A stretch of 38,694 bases of DNA from Actinomycetes bacterium (GTDB lineage: Bacteria > Actinomycetota > Actinomycetes > Streptosporangiales > Streptosporangiaceae), in NCBI GenBank assembly GCA_025964575.1, contig JAOPYO010000298.1:1-38694 (forward strand). The letters run 5' to 3'. Each line of letters begins with the position of its first letter. Position 1 is the first letter of the stretch. Both the position numbers and the translations under genes were made by a program. Shown piece by piece: positions 24,764-32,137 of the stretch. The notes beneath the pieces were generated by a model, which was given only the letters and a program-made list of their open reading frames with translations, ran no database searches and was not told where the DNA came from.

Positions 24764-25165
24764 ATGTCCGACAAGCCCAGCGTGCTGTTCGTCTGCGTGC
24801 ACAACGCCGGCCGCTCCCAGATGGCCGCCGCGTTCCTCACGCACCTGGCCGGCGACACGGTGGAAGTCCGCTCGGCGGGCTCCGCGCCGGCGGACTCGGT
24901 GAACCCGGCCGTGGTGGCGGCGATGGCCGAGGTAGGCATCGACATCGCCCACGAAACGCCCAAGGTGCTCACCGTGGACGCCGTCCAGGCCTCCGACGTG
25001 GTCATCACCATGGGCTGTGGGGACGTCTGCCCGGTCTTCCCGGGCAAGCGGTATCTGGACTGGACCCTGGAGGACCCCGCCGGCCAGGGCGTCGACGCCG
25101 TACGGCCGATCCGTGACGAGATCCGCCAGCGGATCGAGACTCTGACAGCCGAGCTGACCGGTTGA
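24764..25165 (+). CDS. arsC: Arsenate reductase, low-molecular-weight phosphatase type
   Basis: A 133-residue cytosolic enzyme reducing arsenate to arsenite. The catalytic loop C11-VHNAG-R17 (CX5R) lies in VLFVCVHNAGRSQMAAAF. The family segment MGCGDVCPVFPGKRYLDWTLEDPAG contains two further cysteines, used in the thiol relay or in mycothiol-dependent variants of actinobacteria. Which reductant applies cannot be decided. ATG 24764 has AAGGGG upstream. It is divergent from arsR-aqpS and shares the operator gap. Its stop overlaps by 4 bases the reading frame that precedes the next TetR start. Confidence 0.94.
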   Translation: MSDKPSVLFVCVHNAGRSQMAAAFLTHLAGDTVEVRSAGSAPADSVNPAVVAAMAEVGIDIAHETPKVLTVDAVQASDVVITMGCGDVCPVFPGKRYLDWTLEDPAGQGVDAVRPIRDEIRQRIETLTAELTG

Positions 25166-25176
25166 ATCTGCGCTTG

Positions 25177-25202
25177 TACGCATCTTTGCGTATCAGCGCA
25201 AA
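25177..25202. promoter_or_regulatory. Overlapping palindromes before TetR gene
   Basis: TACGCA-N4-TGCGTA (25177-25192) and TTTGCG-N6-CGCAAA (25185-25202) overlap by half a site, 20 bases before the TetR ATG. Two dimers could bind side by side. Likely autoregulatory operator. Confidence 0.65.
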
Positions 25203-25221
25203 ATTAAGTACGGTGAGCGTC

Positions 25222-25836
25222 ATGAGCACTGAGGCCGGGCTGCGCGAGCGGAAGAAGGCTGCCACCCGGACGGCGCTCAGCCAGGCGGCGATGCGGCTGG
25301 CCATCGAGCGGGGTGTCGAGAACGTCACCGCGGACGCGATCGCGGAGGCGGCGAACGTTTGTCCGCGAACGCTCCACAACTACTTCTCCTGCAAGGAGGA
25401 GGCGATCCTCGCGGCGCTCGAAGAGCAGATCGGCGCCATGACGGACGCGGTGCGTGCCCGGCCGGCTGACGAGCCGATCTGGGACGTGTTGCAGCACGTT
25501 GCCCTGTCGCAGCTGACAGGGGGTTCCGGCGATCCGGCGGAGATCTTCGCGCAGATGCGGGTGGTCAAGACCAGCCCAGCGTTGCTGGCCCTCGATCTGG
25601 CATTGTTCGACGAGATGGAGCGGATGTTCGCCGAAGCCATCGCTGAGCGCACCGGCACCGATGCCGAAGTCGACCTGTATCCGAGCCTGCTGTCGGCTGC
25701 CGCGGCGGCAGCGATGAAGACTGCGCTGAAGCTGGTGAGCACGGGCAGGAACGACGCCAGTCAGGCCGACCTGATCACCGAGGCCTTCGCCAGCATGCGT
25801 GCTGGTCTGCCCGAACCAGTTCGATCAACCCCTTAG
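25222..25836 (+). CDS. TetR-family transcriptional regulator
   Basis: A 204-residue repressor. It begins STEAGLRERKKAATRTALSQAAMRLAIERGVENVTADAIAEAANVCPRTLHNYFSCKEEAILAAL, a complete TetR DNA-binding domain. The C-terminal domain is helical (DLYPSLLSAAAAAAMKTALKLV). Two cysteines (CPRTLHNYFSCKEE) flank the recognition helix, but no sensing role can be claimed. I chose ATG 25222 because the upstream palindromes and gap fit it, while longer frames would run through the operator. It follows arsC on the same strand by 56 bases, but its own operator suggests independent control. No target gene is evident downstream. Confidence 0.87.
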   Translation: MSTEAGLRERKKAATRTALSQAAMRLAIERGVENVTADAIAEAANVCPRTLHNYFSCKEEAILAALEEQIGAMTDAVRARPADEPIWDVLQHVALSQLTGGSGDPAEIFAQMRVVKTSPALLALDLALFDEMERMFAEAIAERTGTDAEVDLYPSLLSAAAAAAMKTALKLVSTGRNDASQADLITEAFASMRAGLPEPVRSTP

Positions 25837-26273
25837 AAGACACCTGACCCAGACCGGCGAACGACGCACGGCCGTACGCGCACCTGCATCCCCCGCGCAC
25901 ACTGTCGCATGAGCGTCGGCCCGGTTGAGCCGGCGGTCCAGCTCAACGCGGTGGATGCGAAGCCAGTCTGATCCTGGTATCGCGCTCAGGTAACCGCCCG
26001 CCCCCGGATTGATCAAGCAGACCCGGCCTCGACCCGGCGCATGCACTTGATCGAATATCCACCAGATGGCCGCTGGGGACCCCGATTTCCGTTCGTTGAG
26101 TCGTGAGAGCCCTGGCCTTTCAAGGTCAGCAGCGCGCGGTGCGGCGGGCGTGAGGCCCGCAAACCCCCTCACCCAGCGAGCAAGACGGCGCCACAGGTGA
26201 AGTACGAGTTGGCCAGGAACCCTTATCCCGTAAGGCGAAAGTGCCGGTTTCAACTCGACGACCAAACACCTAG
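25837..26273. other. Non-coding stretch, no convincing gene
   Basis: Open frames here have poor residue patterns and no ribosome sites. The composition is GC-rich with a small CCTTA-TCCCG-TAAGG hairpin near 26221-26235. It may be a decayed gene, but I see no recognisable remnant. Confidence 0.4.
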
Positions 26274-26363
26274 TGGACGTTTTGTGATCTTAGCCCCCAA
26301 AAGATCTACCTTTCGGGCGACGCCAAAAGATCTACCTTTCGTGGAACAAATTTGGACGTTTTG
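26274..26363 (+). repeat. Nested direct repeats upstream of secreted protein
   Basis: A 19-base unit, CCAAAAGATCTACCTTTCG, occurs at 26297-26315 and exactly again at 26323-26341 (period 26). Outside it, the 11-base unit TGGACGTTTTG occurs at 26274-26284 and exactly at 26353-26363. The last copy merges with TTGGAC, a possible -35, with TATACT about 19 bases on. The array looks like a set of regulator-binding sites. Confidence 0.75.
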
Positions 26364-26435
26364 CCTGTTCTATGCCTATACTCACCCAACACCAGGCACA
26401 ACGCCTCATATCTAAAAGCAATCGCAAGGCCGTCC

Positions 26436-26576
26436 CTCCCTGCACCCCAAGCAGGGAGACCTGTCCTCGCTGACACCTTCCGGGTCACCCCCAAGCACGA
26501 ACCACCACGTCAGCGAGGTGCCGATCTCTCGAAGCGGGCCATCGAGCCCCGCCCTGAGGCCGCGCGCAAACGCGCG
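26436..26576 (+). promoter_or_regulatory. Structured leader with three perfect hairpins
   Basis: Three hairpins line up before the secreted protein gene. These are CTCCCTGC/GCAGGGAG (26436-26443, 26451-26458), CCTCGCTGAC/GTCAGCGAGG (26465-26474, 26509-26518) and CGCGCG-CAAA-CGCGCG (26561-26576). The long leader, of roughly 300 bases, could be a cis-regulatory RNA. I cannot match it to a known riboswitch class. Confidence 0.45.
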
Positions 26577-26720
26577 TCAAGCCTTTCTATCGGGATGTCA
26601 AACATGCGGTAAGAAAGCCGCTTTTCGACGGTCACCCCTGCCCTGCCGGGGGTCGCTCCTGCCCTTTTCAGGCCATGGCGCAGAGCGGTTGCGTCATGTT
26701 CGTCAAGAGATAGGAAATTC

Positions 26721-27278
26721 ATGCACAAGCGCACGACCAAGGCGATCCTGACCGGACTGGCCACGTTCTCCTTCGGCGTCGGGGCCCTCTGCACGACCGC
26801 CGAAGCCTCCCCTCTCAACCATGAAGTTTCGCTCGCGACTGCAAAGAACGTCGCCAGCCAGGTGGCCTTGGCCGCCAAGCCCGATCAGCGGAAGGTTCTG
26901 CTGAAGGGCCAGACCCAGGGGTCCTACTTCTGGGACACAGGTCACTCCGGCAACGGAGACACCGGAGCTCCGGCATCGGGCCTGCCCATGCACGAAGGCT
27001 GCTTCGCCAGCCCCAGTTGGCCCATGGGCACCGAGGGCTACATCACGTACCAGGGCAAGCAGGCCAAGTTCGACATCTGCGACCGCGGTCCCGGCGCCCC
27101 GTCCCGCAACGGCGTCATGCTCGACATCGACGGGATCACCTACGCCAAGCTCACCGGTGGTGAGTGGAGCGAGCCCAATGTGATCGGCGGAAACGGCCAG
27201 AGCGGGAACATCCACGTCACGTACTACGTCACCAAGTGGGGCAACGGACCCGGCATCGGCGCCCCCACGCCACTCTAA
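26721..27278 (+). CDS. Secreted double-psi beta-barrel-like protein
   Basis: A 185-residue exported protein. The signal peptide HKRTTKAILTGLATFSFGVGAL ends near ASPL. The mature region contains GSYFWDTGHSGNGDTGAPASG and PMHEGCFASPSWPMGTEGYITYQGKQAKFDICDRGPGAPSRNGVMLDIDGITYAKL. The sequence G-A-F-I-DRGPG-PS-NGVMLDI resembles the RlpA/expansin-type double-psi barrel, whose members bind or cleave cell-wall glycans. The match is by eye, and the catalytic Asp may be that of CDRG. Two cysteines could form a disulfide. AGGAA precedes the ATG at 26721. The gene sits behind a long leader with tandem repeats and is closed by a strong hairpin, so it is regulated and monocistronic. Confidence 0.8.
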   Translation: MHKRTTKAILTGLATFSFGVGALCTTAEASPLNHEVSLATAKNVASQVALAAKPDQRKVLLKGQTQGSYFWDTGHSGNGDTGAPASGLPMHEGCFASPSWPMGTEGYITYQGKQAKFDICDRGPGAPSRNGVMLDIDGITYAKLTGGEWSEPNVIGGNGQSGNIHVTYYVTKWGNGPGIGAPTPL

Positions 27279-27285
27279 GCTCAGT

Positions 27286-27318
27286 GATCAGGCTCCCGCC
27301 TTGGGCGGGGGCCTGATC
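27286..27318. terminator. Strong bidirectional-looking hairpin
   Basis: GATCAGGC and CCCGCC pair with GGCGGG and GCCTGATC around a 3-base loop, with one T-G step in the stem. It lies between the convergent secreted-protein and phosphoesterase genes and could end both. Confidence 0.8.
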
Positions 27319-27362
27319 GCCTGGTTCCCGGCGACTGCTCATCGGCGCGCTCGTGCCTGGTG

Positions 27363-27854
27363 TCAGGTGACCGGCATGATGTTCGCTTCGATGAGTCGGC
27401 CGTGCTCGACGGTGAGCACGCCCAAGGTGCCATGAGGTTGGCGGCGGCGGTCGGTGGGCGATCCGGGGTTGAAGATGCGGACACCGTCGCCTGTCTGGTC
27501 GAGCGGGAGGTGAGAATGCCCGAAGATCACCAGTTCGGCCGCAGGGAACCAGCGACGCATCCGGGCGGTCCGGCCGGCTGCAGGACCGCTGTCGTGAACC
27601 ATCGCCACCGGTAACCCGTCCAGATCCAACTCGAGCGTTTCCGGCGCACCCCAGGCCACCACGTCCGGGCCGTCGTTGTTGCCGAGCACCGCCCGCACCG
27701 GCGCGTAGTCGGCCAGTTCCTCAAGCACGTCCGCGGTGCACACATCACCGGCGTGCACGATCAGATCCGCCCCGCGAAGCTGCTCCGCCACTTTCGGCGG
27801 GCAGGAGCGCCATCGCCGGGGCGCGTGCGTATCCGCCAGCACCACCACTCTCAC
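27363..27854 (-). CDS. Calcineurin-like phosphoesterase (YfcE/MJ0936 type)
   Basis: A 163-residue metal-dependent phosphoesterase of the small YfcE/MJ0936/Vps29-like family. It begins RVVVLADTHAPRRW, with Asp and His metal ligands. VHAGDVCTADVL, VLGNNDGPD, MVHDSG and FGHSHLPLDQTGDGVRIFNPGSP follow, the full set of Asp/Asn/His ligands in order. The physiological substrate is unknown; family members hydrolyse phosphodiesters such as cyclic nucleotides in vitro. I chose GTG 27854, which starts at the first strand of the fold. A GGAG is present but very close to it, so initiation is uncertain. It lies downstream of the NmrA-like gene on the same strand. Confidence 0.88.
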   Translation of the reverse strand: MRVVVLADTHAPRRWRSCPPKVAEQLRGADLIVHAGDVCTADVLEELADYAPVRAVLGNNDGPDVVAWGAPETLELDLDGLPVAMVHDSGPAAGRTARMRRWFPAAELVIFGHSHLPLDQTGDGVRIFNPGSPTDRRRQPHGTLGVLTVEHGRLIEANIMPVT

Positions 27855-27966
27855 GACTCCATGCTGCCACTGCCCGCCCGCCGAGAACGACGCCTCCTCC
27901 CCTACACCGAGCGTGATCGGGCACCGTGCAGGCATCGTCTTCAGCGCCTGGTCGCAGGGCAAGCTA

Positions 27967-28896
27967 CTAGGGTCCGCTTCCCTTTTCGAAGAGCTCGGAG
28001 TGACTCGCGGCGAAATCGCGGATCTCCGACGGCGGTCTACCGATGAGCGACTCGAGGTCGTGGGTGACGCGATCGTAGCGGTTGTCCGCATGGAGGCGTG
28101 CCATGGTGGAGAGATGATCGAAGACGTGAGGAGGAAGGCCTTTACTGCCAAGATCCTGATCAATCCACTGTTCCAGCGGCACGTCGATGTAGGTAACGGG
28201 ACGGTCCAGCACCTTCGAATACTCCGCGGCCATGGCGGTCAGGTCGCGGGATCGCGGACCGGTCAGCTCGTAGACCTTTCCGATGTGCGGATACGGGTCT
28301 TGCAGGACCGTCGCGATCGCTTCGGCCACGTCGCGCGCCGCGACCGGGGACGTACGGCCGGAGCCGAACGGCAACCGGATCGTGTCATCCTTCATGATCG
28401 ACGAAACAACGTAGATCATGAACAGTGGATTCTCCAGGAATACGGTCGGCCTGATGTGCACGACGGGTAAGCCAGACCAGTTCAAGATCTGTTCGGCGAG
28501 CCAGTGCTGCCGCTGCTGCCCCGATTCTTCCGTACTCGTCACGTCCATTTGAGACACGGTCATCTGGGACATGTTGACGAACCCGTCCAGGTCTCCGTAG
28601 TCGCGTGCCACCGACGCCGTGGTGACCGCCGCCTCCAAATACGATGACGACACGCTCATGCCGAAGTACATGCGGCGGCAGCCATCGACCGCACGTACGA
28701 CGTCGGGAGCGCGGGTGAGATCACCGACCACCACCTCCGCGCCCGTGGTGCGCAATGCCTCAGCCCGGTCGTCTTCCTGGCGGACGAGCGCGCGAACGGG
28801 CAGGCCTCGTTGCCGTAGAACATCGACAACGGTCCGGCCGACCGCTCCCACGCTCCCCGCGGCACCGGTCACCAGGATCGGCCGCTCATCGGACAT
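27967..28896 (-). CDS. NmrA-like NAD(P)-binding protein
   Basis: A 309-residue atypical short-chain dehydrogenase. The N-terminal nucleotide-binding segment reads PILVTGAAGSVGAVGRTVVDVLRQRGLPVRALVRQEDDRAEALRTTGAEVVVGDLT. The usual catalytic YxxxK pair is not in place; the region after FVNMSQMTVSQMDV has no Tyr-X3-Lys. It could therefore be a sensor or a quinone/sugar-modifying enzyme of the NmrA group and not a classical dehydrogenase. GGGAGG precedes ATG 28896. It is followed by the phosphoesterase after about 110 bases and is divergent from the amidohydrolase. Confidence 0.86.
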   Translation of the reverse strand: MSDERPILVTGAAGSVGAVGRTVVDVLRQRGLPVRALVRQEDDRAEALRTTGAEVVVGDLTRAPDVVRAVDGCRRMYFGMSVSSSYLEAAVTTASVARDYGDLDGFVNMSQMTVSQMDVTSTEESGQQRQHWLAEQILNWSGLPVVHIRPTVFLENPLFMIYVVSSIMKDDTIRLPFGSGRTSPVAARDVAEAIATVLQDPYPHIGKVYELTGPRSRDLTAMAAEYSKVLDRPVTYIDVPLEQWIDQDLGSKGLPPHVFDHLSTMARLHADNRYDRVTHDLESLIGRPPSEIRDFAASHSELFEKGSGP

Positions 28897-29064
28897 CAGG
28901 GCCTCCCATCATGCGGTTGCCACCGAGGTCGTACCCGCTGTCAGGTGGCTTTCACTCTCGGCCACGCGGGGGGACCGCTCTGCGGCCAGGTCCCCTATGG
29001 GCTCCCATCGCGAATCAGCGGGCCCGGGGCCGATCTCGTGTCGACTGAGCCTAAGGTCGGGAGG

Positions 29065-29979
29065 ATGAGCGAGTCCTCCATACTGACCTCCGGACCCGGT
29101 AATGACGGGGAGGTGCCCGCGTTCTGGCAGACGCTCGGGCTGCCCGGCCTGATCGATGTGCATGTCCACTTCATGCCTCCACGGCTGCTCGCCCGGGTGT
29201 GGGAGTACTTCGATGCCGCCGGGCCTCTGATCGGCAGGGACTGGCCGATCCGCTACCGATGGAGCGATGAGGAACGGCTGGCTCACCTGAGCGCGCTGGG
29301 CGTACGGACTTTCACGTCGCTCGCCTATCCCCATAAGCCCGGCATGGCGCAGACGCTCAACACCTGGACCCTCGACTTCGCCAGGCGGACCACGGGGTGC
29401 GTACCGACCGCCACGCTCTTCCCTGAACCGGGTGTGTCGGCCTATGTCCGCTATGCACTGGAGGAAGGCGCTCAGGTCTTCAAAGTGCATCTGCAGGTCG
29501 GCGGGTTCGACCCACGCGAGGAGGTACTCGACCCGGTGTGGGGGATGCTGGCCGAGGCCGGCACACCGGTCGTGGTGCACGCGGGCTCCGGCCCGGTGGC
29601 CAACGGCTTCACCGGCCCCGGGCCGTTCGGCGAGGTCCTTGCCCGGCATCCGCGGCTGACCGCGGTGATCGCGCACCTGGGCGCCCCGGAGTACGACGGA
29701 TTCTTCGCCCTCACCGACCGTCACGAACGGGTATATCTGGATACCACAATGGCCTTCACCGGCTTCTCCGGCACCTTGGGCATCTTCCCTGACCGACTGC
29801 TACCTCAGTTGCGTGACCTGGGTCTGGCCGGCCGAATCCTGCTGGGCAGCGACTTTCCCAATATTCCCTACCAGTACGCCGAGCAACTGTCCGCCCTCGC
29901 CGACCTGGGCTTCGGTGACCCATGGCTGCGCGAGGTCTGCTGGCAAGCTGCGGCACGCCTGGGCATCACAGGCTCCTAG
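29065..29979 (+). CDS. Amidohydrolase family 2 (ACMSD-like) metal enzyme
   Basis: A 304-residue TIM-barrel hydrolase or decarboxylase. Metal ligands are visible as IDVHVHFMPP near the N-terminus, VVVHAGSGP, VIAHLGAPEYDGF, and the final Asp in LLGSDFPNIPY. These match the amidohydrolase-related family that includes aminocarboxymuconate-semialdehyde decarboxylase and uracil-5-carboxylate decarboxylase. The substrate is unknown. I chose ATG 29065, but GGGAGG abuts it without the usual spacing, so a GTG at 29038 (adding 9 residues) is an alternative. The downstream gap carries the repeat operator of the ferredoxin operon. Confidence 0.85.
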   Translation: MSESSILTSGPGNDGEVPAFWQTLGLPGLIDVHVHFMPPRLLARVWEYFDAAGPLIGRDWPIRYRWSDEERLAHLSALGVRTFTSLAYPHKPGMAQTLNTWTLDFARRTTGCVPTATLFPEPGVSAYVRYALEEGAQVFKVHLQVGGFDPREEVLDPVWGMLAEAGTPVVVHAGSGPVANGFTGPGPFGEVLARHPRLTAVIAHLGAPEYDGFFALTDRHERVYLDTTMAFTGFSGTLGIFPDRLLPQLRDLGLAGRILLGSDFPNIPYQYAEQLSALADLGFGDPWLREVCWQAAARLGITGS

Positions 29980-30037
29980 CGGGCGGAGCCGGCTGTGAGG
30001 CATTCCACAGGGGGTGCTGATCATATCTCGATTTTAA

Positions 30038-30061
30038 AGGATTACTATCCTCTAAAAGGAT
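30038..30061 (+). promoter_or_regulatory. Triple alternating AGGAT/ATCCT repeat before fdxA
   Basis: AGGAT (30038-30042), ATCCT (30047-30051) and AGGAT (30057-30061) lie in alternating orientation with 4- and 5-base spacers. The sequence is AT-rich within a GC-rich region and ends 20 bases before the fdxA GTG. Likely operator of the operon's own regulator. Confidence 0.65.
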
Positions 30062-30081
30062 GCGTCAGGTGAGGAGGACCG

Positions 30082-30423
30082 GTGACGTATGTGATCGCGG
30101 AGCCCTGTGTGGATGTGCTGGATCGGGCGTGTGTAGAGGAGTGCCCGGTCGATTGCATCTACGAGGGGAATAGGGCGCTGTACATCCACCCGGACGAGTG
30201 CGTGGATTGCGGAGCGTGCGAGCCGGTGTGCCCGGTGGAGGCCATCTACTACGAGGACGACGTTCCGGAGCAGTGGGCGATGTTCACCGGAGACAACGCG
30301 GCGTTCTTCGCCGATCCGTTGCCGGGCCGGGCCGAGCCGCTGGTCTCGCCGGGCGGGGCGGCCAAACTGGGGCGGCTCGGTGTCGACACGCCGCTGGTGG
30401 CCGGCCTGCCGGAACCGGAATGA
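30082..30423 (+). CDS. fdxA: 7Fe ferredoxin
   Basis: A 113-residue soluble electron carrier. The cysteine pattern is C9, C17, C21, C25, then C40-X2-C43-X2-C46-X3-C50. This matches the [3Fe-4S][4Fe-4S] ferredoxins of actinobacteria (FdxA/FdxC). The C-terminal 60 residues after YYEDDVPEQWAMFTGDNAAFF are the usual tail of this type. GTG 30082 has GAGGAGG upstream. It leads an operon with an HTH regulator whose ATG overlaps the ferredoxin stop, which indicates a coupled function in redox or iron-sulfur control. Confidence 0.95.
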   Translation: MTYVIAEPCVDVLDRACVEECPVDCIYEGNRALYIHPDECVDCGACEPVCPVEAIYYEDDVPEQWAMFTGDNAAFFADPLPGRAEPLVSPGGAAKLGRLGVDTPLVAGLPEPE

Positions 30424-31124
30424 GCGCGCGGGAGCGGGCGCAGGTGCACGGGGTGCTGTCGGTGCCCGCCCGCGTGAAGATCCTCGACTATCTGCGGGCG
30501 TCCGGCGAACCGGTGGACGCGCACGCGGTGGCGGCGGCGGCCGGGCTGCACGTGACGACCGCGCGGTTTCATCTGGACGCGCTGATCAAGGCCGGGCTGG
30601 TGCGCTCCCAGTCGCACCACCAGGGCGGCCGCGGGCGGCCACGCACCCTCTACGCGCCGTCCGTTCACGCCGATGAGCGGGACGGTGGCCCATACCGGGA
30701 ACTGGCGGATCTGCTGGCCACGCATTTCGCGGACACGCCCGCCGGGCGGGCGGATCGCGCGGAGCGGGCCGGCCGCGACTGGGCGGCCCGGCGCCTGGCC
30801 GGGATGCCGGTGCGGGCTCACTCGCCTGCGCAGACACGGCAGGTGGTGACCGGGCTGTTCGCGGAGATGGGCTTCGACCCTGACCCCGAACCCGAACCCG
30901 GCGGGCGGGTGCTGCTGCACGGATGCCCCTTCCGCGACATCGCTCGTGCCCACCCCGAGGTGGTGTGTGCGGCGCATCGGGGCCTGCTCCGTGGAATGAC
31001 CGCCGGTCTGGACCCGTCCGCGCCCGTCCCCGACCTGGAACCGTTCGCGCGCCCGCAGTTGTGCGTCATCGCCTTCGGCGATGAGCCGCCCACCGGCGAA
31101 GCCCGCGAACAAGCCAGCAGATGA
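30420..31124 (+). CDS. HTH regulator with conserved cysteines (possible Fe-S sensor)
   Basis: A 234-residue regulator of the ArsR-like winged-helix type. The DNA-binding domain is HGVLSVPARVKILDYLRASGEPVDAHAVAAAAGLHVTTARFHLDALIKAGLV with a basic wing SHHQGGRGRPRTLY. The C-terminal domain carries C169 (HGCPFRDIA), C183 and H186 (VVCAAHRGLL) and C215 (PQLCVIAF). This spacing resembles SufR-type iron-sulfur sensing repressors, where cysteines bind a cluster. It lies between fdxA and a membrane protein gene, with ATGA overlaps at both ends. An iron-sulfur or redox sensor autoregulating through the upstream repeats is inference. Confidence 0.85.
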   Translation: MSARERAQVHGVLSVPARVKILDYLRASGEPVDAHAVAAAAGLHVTTARFHLDALIKAGLVRSQSHHQGGRGRPRTLYAPSVHADERDGGPYRELADLLATHFADTPAGRADRAERAGRDWAARRLAGMPVRAHSPAQTRQVVTGLFAEMGFDPDPEPEPGGRVLLHGCPFRDIARAHPEVVCAAHRGLLRGMTAGLDPSAPVPDLEPFARPQLCVIAFGDEPPTGEAREQASR

Positions 31125-31534
31125 GCCACGTCGCCGCGGCGGTCGCCTTCACCTGGTTCGGCATGGTCGTCGCGATCTCGTTTCTCGAGACCCCGCTGAA
31201 ATTCCGGGCCCCGGGCATCACTCTGGGCCTGGGCCTGGGAATCGGCCGCCTGGTGTTCCGGGCGCTGAACCTGGCCGAGGCCGTCCTCGCGCTCGCCCTC
31301 GCCGCCTGGTTGATCGCCGGACGTTCGCCCACCGCGGCATGGGTGCCCGCCGCCGTGGCGTGGACGTCCCTGACCGTTCAGATCGCCGTACTGCGCCCCC
31401 GACTCGACCGGAGAAGCCTGATCATCATCGCCGGAGGCGACCCGCCTCCATCTCACCTTCACCTTGGCTACATCGCGCTCGAACTGATCAAGGTGCTCGC
31501 TCTGCCGACCGCCGGCGCGCTGGCAGTGGCCTGA
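31121..31534 (+). CDS. Four-span membrane protein of unknown function
   Basis: A 137-residue integral membrane protein with hydrophobic segments near VAAAVAFTWFGMVVAISFL, GLGLGIGRLVFRALNLAEAVLALALAAWLIAG, AAWVPAAVAWTSLTVQIAVL and GYIALELIKVLALPTAGAL. The motif SFLETPLKFRAPGITL with charged residues in the first loop is typical of an uncharacterised bacterial membrane family. Its ATG overlaps the regulator stop, so it is translated with it. No transporter or enzyme motif is visible. It may protect the cytoplasm from, or transport, a redox-active compound; that is speculation from context. Confidence 0.85.
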   Translation: MSHVAAAVAFTWFGMVVAISFLETPLKFRAPGITLGLGLGIGRLVFRALNLAEAVLALALAAWLIAGRSPTAAWVPAAVAWTSLTVQIAVLRPRLDRRSLIIIAGGDPPPSHLHLGYIALELIKVLALPTAGALAVA

Positions 31535-31551
31535 CAACGAACGGAGAACTC

Positions 31552-31902
31552 ATGCATACCGTTACCGTCTCCGACTCGCAGGGACCGATCGATCGGATCA
31601 CTCCGCGACTGCTCCTCGGCCCCGGCGATGAGGGCTGTACGCACCTGGCGGCCGTTCGCATCAACGTACCAGCGGGCGCCCGGATGGGCGAGCATGCCCA
31701 CGGCGACTCCGAAACGCTGCTGACCGTGCTGACCGGCGAGATCGTGCTGCACTCAAAGGACGGCCCGCACCCGTTGCGGCCCGGCGTTATCGCCCACGTC
31801 GCGGTCGGCGAACAGGTTGGTGTGGCCAATCCCGGCGACCAGCCGGCGACCCTGCTGGCGATCTTCACTCCGCCCGAGTTCGCCGTCCGGTTGCCCCGAT
31901 GA
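31552..31902 (+). CDS. Cupin-domain protein
   Basis: A 116-residue single-domain cupin. The first metal motif region reads VPAGARMGEHAHGDSETLLTVLTGEIVLH, with two histidines and a Glu in GEHAHGDSE. The second is HVAVGEQVGVANPGDQPATLLAIF, where the usual His of motif 2 is replaced by Asn. The metal site is therefore either three-ligand or altered, and the function (oxygenase, isomerase or binding protein) is unknown. GGAG lies 5 bases before the ATG. It is the last gene of the fdxA operon, 17 bases after the membrane protein. Confidence 0.85.
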   Translation: MHTVTVSDSQGPIDRITPRLLLGPGDEGCTHLAAVRINVPAGARMGEHAHGDSETLLTVLTGEIVLHSKDGPHPLRPGVIAHVAVGEQVGVANPGDQPATLLAIFTPPEFAVRLPR

Positions 31903-32137
31903 ACTAGACACCTCGCCAAGGGTTGACGACCACATCCGCCACCGAGAGCAGGCCGGGCACATTCTGGTTCCGTGGCAGACCTCGACCGGCCACAGATCAC
32001 CTCTTGTTTCTCTTCGGCTGCGTGCCAGCGCTGATCATGCGTGCCCAGCTCGCCTACCCCGGCCAGCGTCCGGTCAGCAACGAGCGGTACGCCGCCGGGG
32101 TTTGAATACGCATCGTGACTATCAATCTGGAGATCCC
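31903..32137. other. Gap before flavohaemoglobin remnant
   Basis: No gene or clear repeat. A CTGGAGATCCC ribosome-site region just before 32138 belongs to the broken flavohaemoglobin. Confidence 0.4.

Noticed and set aside
25825..26265. A 146-codon minus-strand frame after the TetR gene
   Set aside because: No ribosome site, no recognisable domain, and composition like random GC-rich sequence.
26436..26720. c-di-AMP (ydaO) riboswitch before the secreted protein
   Set aside because: The gene type fits, but I could not align the conserved blocks of the class, so it is reported only as a structured leader.
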